A DNA stretch of 64,000 nucleotides from Ramlibacter sp. (GTDB taxonomy: Bacteria > Pseudomonadota > Gammaproteobacteria > Burkholderiales > Burkholderiaceae_C): the NCBI GenBank assembly GCA_019635415.1, contig JAHBZN010000001.1, positions 1,397,953-1,461,952 of the forward strand, written 5' to 3'. Both the position numbers and the translations under genes were made by a program. Under the pieces are notes generated by a model. That model had not been told where the DNA came from. It saw only the letters and a list, made by a program, of their open reading frames with translations, and did no database searches. Of the stretch, positions 15,196 to 23,157 are shown one piece after another. The number at the start of each line of letters is the position of its first letter. Position 1 is the stretch's first letter.

Positions 15196-16362
15196 ATGAA
15201 GATTCTTGAAGTCCGCGAAAAGACCTGCGCCATCAGCTCTCCCATCCGCAACGCCTACATCGACTTCAGCAAGATGACGCTGAGCCTGGTGGCCGTGGTG
15301 ACCGACCAGGTGAGAAACGGCAAGCCCGTCATCGGCTATGGCTTCAACTCCAACGGCCGCTACGGCCAGGGCCAGCTGATGCGCGAGCGCTTCATTCCGC
15401 GCCTGCTGGAGGCCGAGCCCGCCTCGCTGGTGGACGACGCCGGCAGCAACCTCGACCCGCACAAGATCTGGGCCACGATGTTCAGGAACGAGAAGCCTGG
15501 TGGCCACGGCGAGCGTTCGGTCGCCATCGGCACCATCGACATGGCGGTGTGGGACGCGGTGGCCAAGATCGCCGACCAGCCGCTGTTCCAGTTGCTGGCC
15601 GAGCGGCACGGCAACGGCCAGGTCAACCGCAAGGTGTTCGTCTACGCGGCTGGCGGCTACTACTACCCGGGCAAGGACGACAGCCAGCTCAAGGACGAGA
15701 TGCGCAGCTACCTGGACCGCGGCTACTCGGTGGTGAAGATGAAGATCGGCGGTGCCTCACTGGATGAAGACCTGCGCCGCATCGATTCCGTGCTCAGCAT
15801 CCTGAAGGACGGGCAGCGCCTGGCGGTGGACGCCAATGGCCGCTTCGACCTGGACACCGCCATCGCCTATGCCAAGGCCCTGTCCCGCTACAACCTGTTC
15901 TGGTACGAGGAAGCGGGCGACCCGCTGGACTACGAGCTGCAGGCCACGCTGCGCAACTACTACGCCAACCCGATGGCCACCGGCGAGAACCTGTTCTCCA
16001 TGCAGGACGCGCGCAACCTGATCCGCCACGGCGGCATGCGGCCCGACCGCGACTGGCTGCAGTTCGACTGCGCGCTGAGCTACGGCCTGGTCGAGTACCT
16101 GCGCACGCTGGACATGCTCCGGCAGCATGGCTGGTCGGCCGGCCGCTGCATCCCGCATGGGGGGCACCAGATGTCGCTGAACATCGCGGCGGGCCTGGGC
16201 CTGGGCGGCAACGAGTCCTACCCCGACCTGTTCCAGCCGTATGGCGGCTTCCCCGATGGCGTGAAGGTGGACGGCAGCTACGTCACGCTGCCGGAGCTGC
16301 CGGGCATCGGCTTCGAGGGCAAGGCCGACCTGATCCGCGAAATGCGGGCACTGGCCGCCTGA
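15196..16362 (+). CDS. tarD: D(-)-tartrate dehydratase, enolase superfamily
   Basis: A 388-residue member of the mandelate racemase group of the enolase superfamily. The opening KILEVREKT, then ISSPIRNAYIDFSKMTLSL, is characteristic of TarD, described in Bradyrhizobium at almost the same length. Catalytic elements are present: K-M-K at 181-183, metal ligands D212 (VDANG), E238 and E264 (ATGENL), and the general base H321 in the C-I-P-H-G-G-H segment. The reaction is dehydration of D-tartrate to oxaloacetate. It is divergent from a LysR regulator with paired dyads. A different acid sugar substrate is possible but the active-site pattern fits TarD well. Confidence 0.85.
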   Translation: MKILEVREKTCAISSPIRNAYIDFSKMTLSLVAVVTDQVRNGKPVIGYGFNSNGRYGQGQLMRERFIPRLLEAEPASLVDDAGSNLDPHKIWATMFRNEKPGGHGERSVAIGTIDMAVWDAVAKIADQPLFQLLAERHGNGQVNRKVFVYAAGGYYYPGKDDSQLKDEMRSYLDRGYSVVKMKIGGASLDEDLRRIDSVLSILKDGQRLAVDANGRFDLDTAIAYAKALSRYNLFWYEEAGDPLDYELQATLRNYYANPMATGENLFSMQDARNLIRHGGMRPDRDWLQFDCALSYGLVEYLRTLDMLRQHGWSAGRCIPHGGHQMSLNIAAGLGLGGNESYPDLFQPYGGFPDGVKVDGSYVTLPELPGIGFEGKADLIREMRALAA

Positions 16363-16379
16363 GGCCGGTCCTCAGACGT

Positions 16380-16862
16380 TCACTTGCGCGATTCAGCCTG
16401 CCAGGCCGCGTCCGCCTGTTGCTGGTAGGCCTTCCAGTCGCCAGCCAGCCAGCGTTGACGGCCACGCTCGCCGTAGAACAGGTACAGCTTGCCGCCGAAG
16501 AATTCCCAGACACTGCCGTCCGTGCGGACCAGCCCCTCGCCCGTGGACAGGGCATTGGCGCAGAAGCCGTTGTACCTGGGCGCATAGGCGGCGGGGTTGG
16601 CGGCAAACTGATCGGCGCTGGCGCGCGAGGCGAAATGCCAGTCAGCGCCCAGGTACTTGACCGTGTACTGCGCCTGGCCTTCGGTCACCTGGTGCGCCTG
16701 CCGCGCCTGAGGCGTGTGGTACGACACGGTGTCCTTGCCGCCGATGGCCGTGTGCCCCAGGAAGCTGGTGCTGACCGGCTCAGCGGCCGCGGCTGGCCCT
16801 GCAGCGGCCAGCACGAGTGCCGCGAGCAGGGCGCGCAGCGAGGAAGAGGGGGTGAGCGTCAT
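16380..16862 (-). CDS. YHS-domain secreted protein
   Basis: A 160-residue protein with a signal peptide (residues about 1-27, AAGPAAAAE) and a single YHS-type domain: G-G-K-D-T-V-S-Y-H-T, then Y-L-G-A-D-W-H-F-A-S-R-A-S-A-D-Q-F-A-A-N-P-A-A-Y-A-P-R-Y-N-G-F-C-A. This matches the secreted YHS family found in many proteobacteria. The domain often accompanies metal transport proteins, but the function of this short form is unknown. It follows the aldo/keto reductase gene in the same direction by 31 bases and may be co-transcribed. Confidence 0.85.
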   Translation of the reverse strand: MTLTPSSSLRALLAALVLAAAGPAAAAEPVSTSFLGHTAIGGKDTVSYHTPQARQAHQVTEGQAQYTVKYLGADWHFASRASADQFAANPAAYAPRYNGFCANALSTGEGLVRTDGSVWEFFGGKLYLFYGERGRQRWLAGDWKAYQQQADAAWQAESRK

Positions 16863-16893
16863 GCCGCTATTGTCGGTTCGAGCGCCCCGCCGC

Positions 16894-17721
16894 TCAAGCC
16901 ACGCCGCAATCCTGCAGTCGGGCTGCCGTCCAGAACGAGAGCGGCGGGATCTCGCCGCTGGCGGCCTGCGCGTTGTCGTGCATGTGGGCTGCACTCGATG
17001 TGCCCGGGATGACGCAGGTCACGGCCGGGTGCGACAGCACGAACTTCAGCATCACCTGGTTCCAGGTGGCGCAGCCGATATCACCCGCCCAGCCCGGCAG
17101 GGGCCGGGCGCGCAACCGCTGCAGGGCCGCCCCCCCGCCCAGTGGCAGGTTGACCAGCACCGCCATCCCCCGCTGCGCGGCCAGCGGCAGGAGGCGCCGG
17201 GCCGCCGCCCGGTCGGTCAGGGCGTAGTTGAGCTGGACGAAATCCAGGGGCTCAGATCGCATCACCTGCTCCAGCTCGTCGTGGGCCGAGCCCGTGTAGT
17301 GGGTGACACCGAGGTAGCGGATGCGCCCCTGCGCCTTCCAGTCGCGCAGTGTGGGCAGGTGCACCTGCCAGTCCAGCAGGTTGTGGACCTGCATCAGGTC
17401 GATCGTCGGGCTGCGCAGCAGGGCCAGCGAGCGCTCCATCTGTGCCAGGCCCTCGCGCCGGCCCCGGGTCCAGACCTTGGTGGCGAGGAAGGCCTTGCCG
17501 TGCGACGCACCCTGGTCCAGCAGATCGCCCACCACCTGCTCGGACGTGCCGTACATCGGCGAGCTATCGATCACACGCCCGCCAGCGGCCCACAGGGCCT
17601 CGAGGACCGCGGCGCGGCCGGGATACAGCTCGGGCTGCGAACCCATGTCGAAACCACGCCAGGTGCCGCAGCCCACCACGGGCAGGGCCTGGCCGGAAGA
17701 GGGGATGGGCCGGGTCAGCAT
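16894..17721 (-). CDS. Aldo/keto reductase
   Basis: A 275-residue TIM-barrel oxidoreductase. The catalytic aspartate-tyrosine pair is in V-I-D-S-S-P-M-Y-G, the lysine in F-L-A-T-K-V-W, and the position usually holding histidine reads Q-V-H-N. The C-terminal cofactor region C-V-I-P-G-T-S-S lies near 235. The barrel is slightly shorter than typical. ATG 17721 and 17739 are both usable. Neighbours do not give a substrate. Confidence 0.87.
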   Translation of the reverse strand: MLTRPIPSSGQALPVVGCGTWRGFDMGSQPELYPGRAAVLEALWAAGGRVIDSSPMYGTSEQVVGDLLDQGASHGKAFLATKVWTRGRREGLAQMERSLALLRSPTIDLMQVHNLLDWQVHLPTLRDWKAQGRIRYLGVTHYTGSAHDELEQVMRSEPLDFVQLNYALTDRAAARRLLPLAAQRGMAVLVNLPLGGGAALQRLRARPLPGWAGDIGCATWNQVMLKFVLSHPAVTCVIPGTSSAAHMHDNAQAASGEIPPLSFWTAARLQDCGVA

Positions 17722-17804
17722 GCGGTAACGATAAACCATGTGGCCGCGGGGCGGCGCCGATGTCCTACATCAAAAGCCCCATGTCTTGGGCTACATTGCG
17801 CAGG

Positions 17805-20036
17805 ATGAAATTGTTACTGGACCGTGCTGCCGCCTGGCTGGGGCCCCGCCTGCGACGGCTGTGGGCGTGGGTGCGGCTTCACCCGGTGCGCGCCGTGGCG
17901 GCCCTGCCGGCGCTGCTGGTGCTCTATGTGCTGGTGTTGCTGCTTTTCACGCCGGGCATTGGCGACATCCGCAAGGCCAAGGCCGAACAGCCCGCGGTGC
18001 TGATGTCCGCGGATGGCAAGGTGCTGGCCGAGTTCCGGCGTGCCAACCGGCAGTGGGTCAAGCTGGCCGACATCTCGCCCTCTGTGGTGCAGGCGCTGAT
18101 CGCCACCGAGGACCACCGCTTCTACGAGCACCACGGCATCGACTTCAAGCGCACCGGGGCGGCCGTGCTGCTCACCCTGACGGGCGATCGCCAGGGCGGC
18201 TCGACCATCACGCAGCAGCTTGCGCGCAACCTGTACCCCGAGGACATCGGCCGCGCCGTGAGCATCACCCGCAAGATCAAGGAAGCCATCACCGCGCTCA
18301 AGATCGAGGCCGTCTACAGCAAGGACGAGATTCTCGAGACCTACCTGAACACGGTGCCGTTCCTCTACAACGCCTATGGCATCGAAATGGCCGCGCACAC
18401 CTATTTCGACAAGCCCGCCGGCAAGCTGGATCTGCTGGAGTCGGCCACGCTGGTGGGCATGCTCAAGGGCACGAGCTACTACAACCCCGTGACCAATCCG
18501 GAGCGGGCGCAACAGCGGCGCAACGTGGTGCTGGCCCAGATGGTCAAGCACAACAAGCTGGACGCGGCGCGCCTTCCCGCGCTGCAGAAGCGCCCGCTGA
18601 AGGTGGATTTCGAGCGCCAGGGGGAGCCGCTGGGCGAGGCGCCGCATCTGGCGCGGCAGTTGCGGCGCTGGCTGATCGACTGGGCAGATCGCAATGGCTA
18701 TGACATCCATGCCGACGGGCTGGTGGTGCGCACCACCATCGACTCGCGCTTGCAGGCGCTGGCCAACCAGGCGGTGACACGCCAGATGGACGCGCTGCAA
18801 AAGCTGGCGGATGCGCGCTGGAGCCCGCGTGGCGGCTTCGCGCCCGGGCAGCCGCTGGTGCAGGACCTGGTGCGCGAGACGGCGCCGTACCGTTCGGCGC
18901 GCGCCTCCGGGCTCACCGACACCCAGGCCCTGAAGCCGTTGCTGGCCGACGCGGAGTTCATGAAGAGCCTGCGCGAGGACAAGACCCGCCTGGCCGCCGG
19001 CTTCATGGCGCTGGACCCGCACACGGGCCAGGTGCGGGCCTGGGTTGGTAGCCGTGACTTCATGAAGGACCAGTTCGACCACGTGCAGCAGGCGCGGCGC
19101 CAGCCCGGCTCCACCTTCAAGCCCTTTGTGTATGGCGCGGCCTTCGAGCAGGGTATCAGCCCGCTCGAAGTGCTGATGGACGAGCCGGTGGAGATCGATA
19201 TCGGCGGCGGCCAGGTCTGGCGGCCCACTGATGGCGGTGAGCCCAGCTACCTGCCCATGACGCTGCGCGATGGGCTGGCCTACTCCAAGAATGTGATCAC
19301 GGCTCAGCTCATGCAGCGGGTGGGCCCTCAGCGCGTGGCGGCCCTGGCGCGCGCCATGGGGGTGCGCTCCAGCCGGCTGGAAGAGGTCTATTCGCTGGCC
19401 CTGGGAACCAGCCCGGTCACGCTCAAGGAGATGGTCACGGCCTATGGCACGCTGGCCAACGGCGGCAACTACCTCGAGCCGGTGGTGGTGCTGCGCGTGG
19501 AAGACCGCACCGGCAAGGTGCTGGAGAGCTTTGCCCCTGCGGCACCCGAAGCCGCGCTGCCCCAGGCCGCCGACGACACCCTGCTGGACACCTTGCGCGG
19601 CGTGATCGATCGCGGCACCGGAGCCGCCATCCGGTCGCGTTTCGGTATCCAGGCCGATGTGGCGGGAAAGACCGGCACCACGCAGGACAACACGGATGGC
19701 TGGTTCATGCTCATGCACCCGCAGCTGGTGGCGGGGGCCTGGGTGGGCTTCAACGACAGCCGCATCACGATGAGCGACAGCTGGGGGCAGGGCGCGCGCA
19801 GCGCGCTGCCCATCGTGGGGGATTTTTTCCAGGCCTCGTTCAAGACACGCGTGCTCGACGCCAAGGCCACGTTTGCCGCCAGCAAGCTGGTGCTGCCGGC
19901 GGAGTCCACCGAGCCGTTGTCGCCGCTGGTGCCCGCGCAGGTCAAGGCACCCGACGCGCCCGGTGGCTGGGCGACCGGCTTTGGCGGCTCGGTGCCGGCT
20001 GAAGCCTGGGGGGGCAGCGCACCCCCTTCCCGTTAG
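17805..20036 (+). CDS. Class A penicillin-binding protein (PBP1A-type)
   Basis: A 743-residue bifunctional murein synthase: a membrane anchor (about residues 30-50), a GT51 glycosyltransferase domain (E-D-H-R-F-Y-E-H-H-G near 102-111, G-G-S-T-I-T-Q-Q-L-A near 142) and a transpeptidase domain with S-T-F-K nucleophile motif (S436), S-K-N and K-T-G-T (K622). The inserted OB domain of larger PBP1A proteins seems reduced. It polymerises lipid II and cross-links peptides in the periplasm. Start at ATG 17805 is preferred because the membrane anchor follows; ATG 17760 and 17781 are alternatives. Confidence 0.93.
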   Translation: MKLLLDRAAAWLGPRLRRLWAWVRLHPVRAVAALPALLVLYVLVLLLFTPGIGDIRKAKAEQPAVLMSADGKVLAEFRRANRQWVKLADISPSVVQALIATEDHRFYEHHGIDFKRTGAAVLLTLTGDRQGGSTITQQLARNLYPEDIGRAVSITRKIKEAITALKIEAVYSKDEILETYLNTVPFLYNAYGIEMAAHTYFDKPAGKLDLLESATLVGMLKGTSYYNPVTNPERAQQRRNVVLAQMVKHNKLDAARLPALQKRPLKVDFERQGEPLGEAPHLARQLRRWLIDWADRNGYDIHADGLVVRTTIDSRLQALANQAVTRQMDALQKLADARWSPRGGFAPGQPLVQDLVRETAPYRSARASGLTDTQALKPLLADAEFMKSLREDKTRLAAGFMALDPHTGQVRAWVGSRDFMKDQFDHVQQARRQPGSTFKPFVYGAAFEQGISPLEVLMDEPVEIDIGGGQVWRPTDGGEPSYLPMTLRDGLAYSKNVITAQLMQRVGPQRVAALARAMGVRSSRLEEVYSLALGTSPVTLKEMVTAYGTLANGGNYLEPVVVLRVEDRTGKVLESFAPAAPEAALPQAADDTLLDTLRGVIDRGTGAAIRSRFGIQADVAGKTGTTQDNTDGWFMLMHPQLVAGAWVGFNDSRITMSDSWGQGARSALPIVGDFFQASFKTRVLDAKATFAASKLVLPAESTEPLSPLVPAQVKAPDAPGGWATGFGGSVPAEAWGGSAPPSR

Positions 20037-20149
20037 GCCGGGCTTGACAGTCGCGAGCACTGCAACGACAGTCTCGGTCGTTTCGGTGCATAAAAAATAA
20101 TGGCCCTCCACCGACGCCGGGCGTCGCGGGGCTTTCAGGAGGACGAGGC

Positions 20150-20713
20150 ATGACGGCGATCTTTCAGGTCTTCGAGGCCAATGCGGCGGGCGCCTGGCTG
20201 TTGCTGGCCTATATCGGGGCCGGTGTTCTGGTGGTGCAGTGGCTGGCCTGGATTTTTGGCGTGGGCCGGTTCAAAGCCGAGATGCAGGCACCGCGCCGTG
20301 CCACCACCCAGAACCTGCGCTACCTCGTGACCGAGGCGCTCACCAAGATCATCAACGACTTCCGCCACCTGCTGGCGCTGCTGATCGTGATGATCTTCGG
20401 GCTGGCTCTGGCCTATTCGCTGTACCAGTCCTCGGGCAACATGGACGAGATCAAGGAGGCGCTGCAGGCCGTGGCGGCCACGCTGGGCGGCCTGGTCGGG
20501 TCCATCATCGGCTACTACTTCGGAGAGTCCAAGGCCATCAGCGACGCCAACTCCGCCTCCCCGCCGCCGGTCACCCCGGCGGCTGCTGTGGTGGCCCCGC
20601 CGGTCGATCCGGACCTGCCCGATGATGGCATCCGGGCGGTGGCCCGTCCCCCGGACGAAGCGGTCGCGCTGGACCCCGTGGCCCCGGCACCTGCGCCCGC
20701 ACCGGGTGGTTAA
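20150..20713 (+). CDS. Small multipass membrane protein, first gene of the pYEATS cassette
   Basis: A 187-residue protein with a membrane helix at about 14-38 (WLLLAYIGAGVLVVQWLAW), a second at about 73-93 (HLLALLIVMIFGLALAY) and a glycine-rich hydrophobic stretch at 105-125 (ATLGGLVGSIIGYYFGES). After a turn it ends in a proline/alanine-rich acidic tail (138-187). The G-x-I-I-G-Y-Y-F-G element is common in small membrane proteins of bacterial conflict and signalling systems, from my general knowledge. It may form a pore or anchor for the downstream YEATS-like protein. AGGAGGAC precedes ATG 20150. The function is unknown. Confidence 0.8.
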   Translation: MTAIFQVFEANAAGAWLLLAYIGAGVLVVQWLAWIFGVGRFKAEMQAPRRATTQNLRYLVTEALTKIINDFRHLLALLIVMIFGLALAYSLYQSSGNMDEIKEALQAVAATLGGLVGSIIGYYFGESKAISDANSASPPPVTPAAAVVAPPVDPDLPDDGIRAVARPPDEAVALDPVAPAPAPAPGG

Positions 20714-20750
20714 CATTGGTCCCTGTCCTGCGCAACGTGAGGCCCCGGTT

Positions 20751-21155
20751 TTGCTAAGTTCCGCCCCCCCGACCCCCTCCATCACGGTCGTCGACTCGGC
20801 CGTCGATCCGGCACTGGTGTATCCCCCGGGCGCGCGGCGGCCGGTGCAGTACCGCTCGGACGGCAAGCGCGACCACTACAAGGTCTGGATCTACCTGGCC
20901 GGCGACCGGGTGCCCTTCGTCGAGTCGGTGACCTACCGTCTCCATCACACCTTTGGCGAACCGGTGCACCGCGTGGCCCGGACGCCCGCCAACAGCAGCT
21001 GCGCCCTGGTCATCTGGACCTGGGGGGTGTTTGAGGTGCACGCCACGATCCGGGAAAAGTCCGGACAAACCATGGAGCAAACCCACCTGCTCAGCTACGA
21101 CCGCGAGTTCAAGCAACCCGGCATCGTTTTCGTGCGCGACGAGTCATCGGCCTGA
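20751..21155 (+). CDS. Prokaryotic YEATS-like (pYEATS) domain protein
   Basis: A 134-residue cytosolic protein. From residue 43 the sequence follows the YEATS beta-sandwich: Y-K-V-W-I-Y-L, F-V-E-S-V-T-Y-R-L-H-H-T-F (57-68), P-V-H-R-V, and W-T-W-G-V-F-E-V-H-A-T-I (89-100), matching the eukaryotic V-x-F-x-L-H-x-x-F and G-W-G-x-F pattern. Eukaryotic YEATS domains read acylated lysines; the biochemical function of bacterial versions is not established to my knowledge. TTG 20751 is chosen because GTGAGG (20737-20742) lies 8 bases upstream; GTG 20706 is the alternative. It is the second gene of a five-gene cassette. Confidence 0.75.
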   Translation: MLSSAPPTPSITVVDSAVDPALVYPPGARRPVQYRSDGKRDHYKVWIYLAGDRVPFVESVTYRLHHTFGEPVHRVARTPANSSCALVIWTWGVFEVHATIREKSGQTMEQTHLLSYDREFKQPGIVFVRDESSA

Positions 21156-21246
21156 CGGCCGGGCGCCTCCCCCATTTGGAGGATGCGCCGCACCATCTTC
21201 CCCCGTACATTGCGGCCATCGCGCCTGCCGGGGCGGGGAGGGGAAG

Positions 21247-22143
21247 ATGCCAAAAGCCAAACGATGGATGGTCTGGGTCCTGCTGGGCGCGGCTGCGCTG
21301 CTCACGGGCTGTTCGAGCTTGCGCCACGGCGGCTCGCCCGATCCGGCCTACAGCGTCGAGGCCGACATGACGGCACTGCGCGCGTCACTGAGCACCACGG
21401 CCTCGGTCACCGCCTACTACGAGGGCACGCCCACCATGGCGCGGCGCAATGCCTTTGTCGACGCGCGCGTGGCCATGGCCAATCTGGCCTACATCCAGTT
21501 CATCAGCGACCTCACGGCCGACAAGCAGCATATTGACTCCGCCTCCGAGATGCTGGTGCTGGGCCTGAACCTGCTGGGCACCACCGCCCTGGGCGCGCGG
21601 GCCAAGACCAATCTGGCGGCCATGGCGGCAGGGGCCTCAGGCTCCCGCGCGGTGGTGGACAAGAACTACTTTTACGAAAAAACCACCTCGGCCCTGGTGG
21701 CCACCATGAATGCGCAGCGCAAGGAAGTGCTGCTGCAGATCCTGGCGGGTGTGAAGAAGCCGCTGGAAGACTACAGCTTCACCCAGGCCGTGGCCGACAC
21801 CCATGCCTACTACGCCGCCGGCACGCTCAACGCGGCGGTGGCGGCCGTGCAGGCAAGTGCTTCGGCGCGCGAGGCCAAGGCCGATCAGGCCCTGACATCG
21901 GAAGGTGAGGCCCCCGTGCTGACCGATGCCCAGATCAACGATCGAGCGGCGATTACCAATGCGGTTCTTGCCGCCATTCAGAGTGGCGACCTGGCGCAAA
22001 ACCAGAAGCTGCTCAAGCTGCTGGGACTGGAGGGGCTGCCTCAGGCCACGGTGGAACAGGCCAGGGCATCGCTGGGCGACCACTACCGGCGTGCCTTGCG
22101 AGCCAAGCCCGATCTGGCCAAAGAGATCAGAAGCAAGCTGTGA
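21247..22143 (+). CDS. Predicted lipoprotein of the pYEATS cassette
   Basis: A 298-residue protein with a textbook lipoprotein signal: basic M-P-K-A-K-R, hydrophobic core, and L-L-T-G-C with C22 as the lipid site. Serines at 23-24 suggest outer-membrane sorting. The mature part is rich in helices, alanine and charged residues with no recognisable domain; around 90-125 it has hydrophobic LVLGLNLLGTTALG, and later long amphipathic stretches typical of coiled coils. GGGGAGGGGAAG precedes ATG 21247. It sits between the pYEATS gene and a 97-residue unknown gene. I do not recognise a family. Confidence 0.82.
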   Translation: MPKAKRWMVWVLLGAAALLTGCSSLRHGGSPDPAYSVEADMTALRASLSTTASVTAYYEGTPTMARRNAFVDARVAMANLAYIQFISDLTADKQHIDSASEMLVLGLNLLGTTALGARAKTNLAAMAAGASGSRAVVDKNYFYEKTTSALVATMNAQRKEVLLQILAGVKKPLEDYSFTQAVADTHAYYAAGTLNAAVAAVQASASAREAKADQALTSEGEAPVLTDAQINDRAAITNAVLAAIQSGDLAQNQKLLKLLGLEGLPQATVEQARASLGDHYRRALRAKPDLAKEIRSKL

Positions 22144-22158
22144 CCCAGGAGGCCTTGA

Positions 22159-22452
22159 ATGTCCACGTACCACATGACTGTCAGCGGCAGCAACACGCTG
22201 GCCAAGATCCAGAACGCCCTGCGCGGTGAGGAGGCGCTGGCCAGTGAATTCCAGCGCAGCCAGCTCACCGCGGTGGACGGCACCATCACCAACCTGGTGA
22301 CGTTCCAGGAGGCCGACGCCATTCCGGCGACGCTCAAGCTGCAGGCGGGTGGCACGGCAGCGCCATCGGGGGGCACGTTGCTGTGGTCGGGCGTGATGCT
22401 GGTCAGTGGCTCCAACGCCATGGTGGATGTGTATCGCATGGCGGCGGCCTGA
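22159..22452 (+). CDS. Small unknown protein in the pYEATS cassette
   Basis: A 97-residue protein with no signal peptide or membrane segment. It opens MSTYHMTVSGSNTLAKIQNA and alternates hydrophobic and polar residues in a pattern suggesting a beta-rich fold; the last third has G-G-T-L-L-W-S-G-V-M-L-V-S-G-S-N-A-M-V-D-V-Y. The gene starts 16 bases after the lipoprotein stop with AGGAGG upstream and ends 24 bases before the GH19-type gene, so the three are almost certainly one transcript. I do not recognise the family. Confidence 0.78.
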   Translation: MSTYHMTVSGSNTLAKIQNALRGEEALASEFQRSQLTAVDGTITNLVTFQEADAIPATLKLQAGGTAAPSGGTLLWSGVMLVSGSNAMVDVYRMAAA

Positions 22453-22476
22453 TCACACGGCCTGCAGGCAGTTGTC

Positions 22477-23076
22477 ATGTACTTCGACCACCAGGCTTTT
22501 GCTGCGCGCTACGAGTCGGCCATTGCGCCGCTCACGGCCTACCAGTACCAGGGGCTGGACGGGCTGCTGGGCAGCCTGCAGCTCGACCCCGACATCACCG
22601 ACCTGCGCTGGGTGGCCTACATGCTGGCCACCGTGAAGCATGAATGCGCCAACACCTTCCACCCGGTGACCGAGTACGGCGCGGACTCCTATTTCAGCAA
22701 GTACGAACCCCCCACGACGCTCAGCGTGAGGCTGGGCAACACCCAGGCCGGGGACGGCCTGCGCTTCAAGGGCCGGGGCTATGTGCAGATCACGGGACGG
22801 GCCAACTACGCAAGGCTGGGCACGGCGCTCGGGCTGGGTTCGGCTTTCGTGACCCAGCCTGCGCTGGTACTGGAGCCGCTCAACGCCTACCGCATCATGT
22901 CGCTGGGCATGCGCGCGGGCCTTTTCACGGGGCGCAAGCTGGCCAGCTACATCAATGGCACCAGTTGCGATTACGTCGGCGCCCGGCGCATCATCAACGG
23001 GCAGGACAAGGCCCAGGAGATCGCGGCCGTGGCCGTGACACTGCAATCGGCGCTGGAGGCGGCGCTGCTCGACTGA
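22477..23076 (+). CDS. GH19-type chitinase/lysozyme-like hydrolase
   Basis: A 199-residue protein made of a single GH19-like domain. Recognisable are V-K-H-E-C-A-N-T-F with a likely catalytic E56, T-E-Y-G with E66, and K-G-R-G-Y-V-Q-I-T-G-R-A-N-Y at 98-111, the strongest family signature. In bacteria and phages such domains often cleave peptidoglycan. There is no signal peptide, as in phage endolysins that need a holin or other export route; the membrane protein at 20150 could fill that need. It is the last gene of the cassette. No other phage genes are nearby. Confidence 0.85.
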   Translation: MYFDHQAFAARYESAIAPLTAYQYQGLDGLLGSLQLDPDITDLRWVAYMLATVKHECANTFHPVTEYGADSYFSKYEPPTTLSVRLGNTQAGDGLRFKGRGYVQITGRANYARLGTALGLGSAFVTQPALVLEPLNAYRIMSLGMRAGLFTGRKLASYINGTSCDYVGARRIINGQDKAQEIAAVAVTLQSALEAALLD

Positions 23077-23157
23077 ATCGTCGCGCCGTCGCGCCGCGGC
23101 GACACGCTCGTGCGGTACCCTTGGTGTCCGCCGTTTTCGTGTTCACCGCTTCCGCCC

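Noticed and set aside
17814..20111. Very long antisense open frame (765 codons) over the penicillin-binding protein gene
   Set aside because: The plus strand encodes a complete PBP with all motifs. The antisense product is rich in His, Arg, Gly and Gln with no domain, the usual shadow in GC-rich DNA.
22477..23076. Prophage remnant around the GH19-type gene
   Set aside because: No integrase, capsid, tail, portal or holin with phage likeness is present; the surrounding genes are chromosomal.
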